This document shows, in pieces, positions 61,204-64,000 of a stretch of DNA of 64,000 nucleotides. The notes beneath the pieces were generated by a model. The model had not been told where the DNA came from. It saw only the letters and a program-made list of their open reading frames with translations, and did no database searches. Both the position numbers and the translations under genes were made by a program. Where the stretch lies: NCBI RefSeq assembly GCF_025150085.1, contig NZ_CP102280.1, forward strand, positions 1,375,001 to 1,439,000, read 5' to 3'. Source of the DNA: Dorea longicatena (lineage in GTDB: Bacteria > Bacillota > Clostridia > Lachnospirales > Lachnospiraceae). Each line of letters starts with the position of its first letter. Position 1 is the first letter of the stretch.

Positions 61204-63114
61204 ATGTTCAAAGTTGTATGGAAAAGCTTTAAGTATAATAGGAAAAATTTTCTTTCTTTTTTTATGAGTGAAATATTATCAGTTGCAGTTATATTTATGC
61301 TTATTTATATTCAAGAGGCATTGTCACAAGTTCCAGGAATAAAAACTGAAGCGTTACAATTTGCATATCAAAGTGAATTAAGAAAGCAGTTACGCATAAT
61401 CATTCCATGTATTATTTTAATTATGATTCTGGTAACGGGATATTCTGTTAAAGCGTATATAAACACAAGAATATGGGATTATAAATTATTTCAATTATTA
61501 GGAATACGCAAGAAAAATTTAAAAGTAATGATTGGTCTGGAATATGTAATAAGCGGTATGCTTGCATGTGGTTTTGGAATTCTGTTTGGTTTAATTGGAA
61601 CGAAAATTATAAAAGAAATTCTTCATACTAGAATAAATGCAAGATTTGTCAAAGGCATTTCGATGTCAAGAGTTTATCTTGTGTTGATTCTAAGCTGTCT
61701 GATCATGACGATAGGCGTATATATTACATTGCAAATATTATTAGATACCAGAACGAATTTAGGAGATAAGATATTCAAGATTAAGGAATCTCGAATCCAT
61801 TCGATGATATCAGTTATTTACTTTATAGTGGGTATTTTGGTTATTAGTAGTGGTTATCTGTTGGTGAATAATGATCCAATGATGGCTTATATGGCACTTA
61901 TATGTATTTTGACAGGTCTTATAATTCTTATGATATTCGGAACTGGATTTTTTATGGAAAAATTCAGTGAGTCGAAATATTATAAAAAGCATATATTAGC
62001 TTGGAATGATTGCTACTGTTACATAAAAAAACATGGATTTCGGATGCTAATGCAGATATTGTTGGGAATCATTTTAATATTTAATACATTTTTAATGCTT
62101 CGAGGTACAATTCATGACAGATATATGCCAAATGATTTTGTGTGTATCGGCAACTCAAAAGAAACGACAGCAGTAAATACTGTGGTAACAGCTCGATTTA
62201 ATGGTCTTACAAAACAATTCCCGTTTCTGTGGTTTAATGAGATGGGAGGTGATTCCTGGGTTGCTATATCACTTAGCGACTATAATAAAATTTACAATAA
62301 AAATGAATCGTTAAATAAAAATGAAATAATAAGAATTTGGAGAAAAGAAGGGAGCCGTAAATCGGATCTAAGTGATAAACAACATAGAAAAATAAAATCA
62401 ATCGCACTTGGTAAATGCGGAAATATGGATGAAGAGGGATTGGAATATAAATACAATTTCCAGATAAAGAAAGAGCAAATCAAAGAGATGATCGGCTTTT
62501 CTATGACCGGTCTTGTAATTATTCCAGATAATATATTCACGCAGGCAGAAAAAGAAAGTGATTATAAAAAAATGTTTATGATTATAAATCTGCCAAAAAA
62601 GAACCTGACAGTTTCAACACGATACATAGAAAAAAAATTGCAACAAGGAAAACTAGATGAGGCTTTTTGTAAGTTGACAATTCAGGGTATTGATAAAAAA
62701 GAAAACGTATTAAATCAAATGGTAGTAATCCTCGTAGCGATTATTATTTTAATTTTTACGATGTTTATAACATGGTTAATGCTGCAGAATGATCAGGAGC
62801 ATTTAAAACGAAAATATCAGATAGGTGCTATTCTTGGTGTGAAGAGGAAGGAAGGACATTTATCCGTTGTGAAAGAAATATCCAGAGACATGTGTTGGCC
62901 TCTTTCAATTGTGGCCGTTATAAGTGGAATGTTTTGCGGAGTATTTATAAAATCTTATTATTACGGAACAATGGAAATTGTTTTGATACAAAAGGAAGTT
63001 GCAATGTTAGGATGGATTTTATGCATATATGGAATTATTTTTATGATATTTATTATTTTTTCAACCAGGCGTTTATGGAAAGAAATTTCAAAAATATGGG
63101 GTGATAAGAATTGA
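61204..63114 (+). CDS. FtsX-family permease 3
   Basis: The protein has 636 residues. Same export-permease class as the two upstream but only distantly similar (FKVVWKSFKYNRKNFLSFFMSEILSVAVIFML; DYKLFQLLGIRKKNLKVMIGLEYVISG). Membrane helices at the N-terminus, near 60-190, 200-300, then a large outside domain (about 300-500) and three C-terminal helices. GGGGGAG precedes ATG. The stop codon overlaps the start of ATPase 2 by one base (TGATG), so the two are strictly coupled. It is in line with the sigma/anti-sigma genes. Confidence 0.87.
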   Translation: MFKVVWKSFKYNRKNFLSFFMSEILSVAVIFMLIYIQEALSQVPGIKTEALQFAYQSELRKQLRIIIPCIILIMILVTGYSVKAYINTRIWDYKLFQLLGIRKKNLKVMIGLEYVISGMLACGFGILFGLIGTKIIKEILHTRINARFVKGISMSRVYLVLILSCLIMTIGVYITLQILLDTRTNLGDKIFKIKESRIHSMISVIYFIVGILVISSGYLLVNNDPMMAYMALICILTGLIILMIFGTGFFMEKFSESKYYKKHILAWNDCYCYIKKHGFRMLMQILLGIILIFNTFLMLRGTIHDRYMPNDFVCIGNSKETTAVNTVVTARFNGLTKQFPFLWFNEMGGDSWVAISLSDYNKIYNKNESLNKNEIIRIWRKEGSRKSDLSDKQHRKIKSIALGKCGNMDEEGLEYKYNFQIKKEQIKEMIGFSMTGLVIIPDNIFTQAEKESDYKKMFMIINLPKKNLTVSTRYIEKKLQQGKLDEAFCKLTIQGIDKKENVLNQMVVILVAIIILIFTMFITWLMLQNDQEHLKRKYQIGAILGVKRKEGHLSVVKEISRDMCWPLSIVAVISGMFCGVFIKSYYYGTMEIVLIQKEVAMLGWILCIYGIIFMIFIIFSTRRLWKEISKIWGDKN

Positions 63115-63869
63115 TGAGAAATATATTAGAAGTTAAAAATCTTGTAAGAAGTTACAATACAGCAACTTTTAGGGATTCAAAAAATAATGTGAATGTGTTA
63201 AAAGGAATCAGCTTTCAAGTTGCGGAAGGTGAATTTGTTGGAATCATGGGAAAATCCGGATGTGGTAAGACAACGCTGCTTAAAACACTCGGAATGATTG
63301 ATAAACCGACGGATGGAACAATTAAATTTATGGGGGAAGATACCAGTGAACTGTACGGGGACAAGCTTGCGGATATCCGGAACAGCAAGATAGGATTTAT
63401 TTTTCAGGACTTTTATCTGATGGACAGCCTCTCAGTGGAAGAGAATATCATGCTGCCGATGATCATAAGCAAACAGAATATTAATAAGATGATTGCAGAA
63501 GCAAAGAAATATGCAGAACAATTTCAGATAGAACATCTGTTAAAGAAAAACCCTTATGAATTATCCGGTGGTGAAAAGCAGAGAGTTGCCATATGTCGTG
63601 CGTTAATCAATAATCCTGATCTGATACTTGCTGATGAGCCAACCGGAAATTTGGACTCAAAGTCAGGAAAGATTGTAATTGATGCATTGAATAAGATTTC
63701 ATCGGAATATAAGAAGACGATTGTCATGGTAACGCATGATTCGCAGATGGCTAGCTATTGCAGTCGGTTAATTCTGTTGAAAGATGGTGTAATACTAGAG
63801 GATTTGAAGAATAGCGGAAATCAGGATGCATTTTATCAGGAGATCCTCGGAAAGATGAAAGAGCTGTAA
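63114..63869 (+). CDS. BceA-like ABC transporter ATPase 2
   Basis: The protein has 251 residues. Same motifs as ATPase 1: GIMGKSGCGKTTLLKTL, LSGGEKQRVAICRAL, LILADEPTGNLDSKSG, MVTHDSQ. From about residue 28 to residue 215 the protein is almost identical to ATPase 1 and long DNA runs are identical, while the first 27 and last 30 residues differ. This pattern points to recent gene conversion between the two. ATG 63114 overlaps the preceding stop; a TTG one codon earlier is less likely. Confidence 0.95.
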   Translation: MRNILEVKNLVRSYNTATFRDSKNNVNVLKGISFQVAEGEFVGIMGKSGCGKTTLLKTLGMIDKPTDGTIKFMGEDTSELYGDKLADIRNSKIGFIFQDFYLMDSLSVEENIMLPMIISKQNINKMIAEAKKYAEQFQIEHLLKKNPYELSGGEKQRVAICRALINNPDLILADEPTGNLDSKSGKIVIDALNKISSEYKKTIVMVTHDSQMASYCSRLILLKDGVILEDLKNSGNQDAFYQEILGKMKEL

Positions 63870-63968
63870 AAGATTCACAAAAAATTGACATTGCTGACTT
63901 GAAAAAGTAAATTCCAGTGCAAGAGTAAATTCCATCATGTTTTAAATTTTACCGAAATTACGAGAGAT

Positions 63969-64000
63969 TTTCTTTTTGACCAAATTGCATGAAAGCAATT
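63969..64000. repeat. 32-bp repeat, copy 2 (at window edge)
   Basis: TTTCTTTTTGAC-C-AAATTGCATGAAAGCAATT, one base different from 52597-52628, in the same orientation. The repeat may extend past the window. The preceding 63870-63968 holds no gene. Confidence 0.7.

Overview
The window reads as a chromosomal segment of a low-GC Gram-positive gut anaerobe of the Lachnospiraceae (Clostridia; Dorea/Coprococcus/Ruminococcus-like). Grounds: a VaFE-repeat surface protein with a sortase-type tail, clostridial ChW repeats, the ACT/UPF0210 pair, pta-ackA, a Re-citrate-synthase-like gene beside icd, Rex, and strong AGGAGG ribosome sites throughout. The genus is inference.

Layout. 0-6.5 kb is a surface/accessory zone: a sortase-anchored VaFE protein, a decayed ChW-repeat gene, an XRE regulator that seems to have lost its stop, a BECR-type nuclease, a strongly folded intergenic RNA candidate and an integrase fragment that runs up to the 3' end of tRNA-Leu(CAA). 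6.8-23.4 kb is core: polA-coaE-MBL nuclease, ACT/UPF0210, tmcAL (reverse), mgtE, pta-ackA, yceD-rpmF, then peptide use (Xaa-Pro aminopeptidase, prolyl aminopeptidase, NSS transporter). 23.4-25.6 kb holds an IS110-family element with a bridge-RNA-like 5' region, lying between two large imperfect palindromes. 25.6-50.6 kb is core again: an amidohydrolase (reverse), plsX-acpP-rnc-smc-ftsY-ilvA, Re-citrate synthase-like/GntR/icd, an ABC-F ATPase (reverse), rex, nnrDE-alr-mazF, a CBS protein, yebC-tepA-ftsK and a zinc-ribbon/TPR protein.

50.6-64 kb is a visibly more AT-rich accessory region: an Rpn-nuclease fragment, the 5' relic of a probable Rex-controlled alcohol dehydrogenase, a Phd/ParE toxin-antitoxin pair, then a PadR-headed cluster of BceAB-like peptide-resistance exporters (three permeases and two recently homogenised ATPases) interrupted by an Abi_2 (AbiD/AbiF) HEPN protein with its own small RNA gene upstream, and an ECF sigma/anti-sigma pair.

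The most interesting items are the AbiF-type HEPN protein plus ncRNA unit (58.8-59.9 kb), a four-way-junction RNA candidate at 5.78-5.88 kb, a dispersed hairpin repeat that sits just behind terminators (four clear copies and one weak), the IS110 bridge-RNA-like fold, and the Re-citrate synthase operon with a GntR-type palindrome on its -10 box. All assignments come from reading the sequence by eye; no database search was run.
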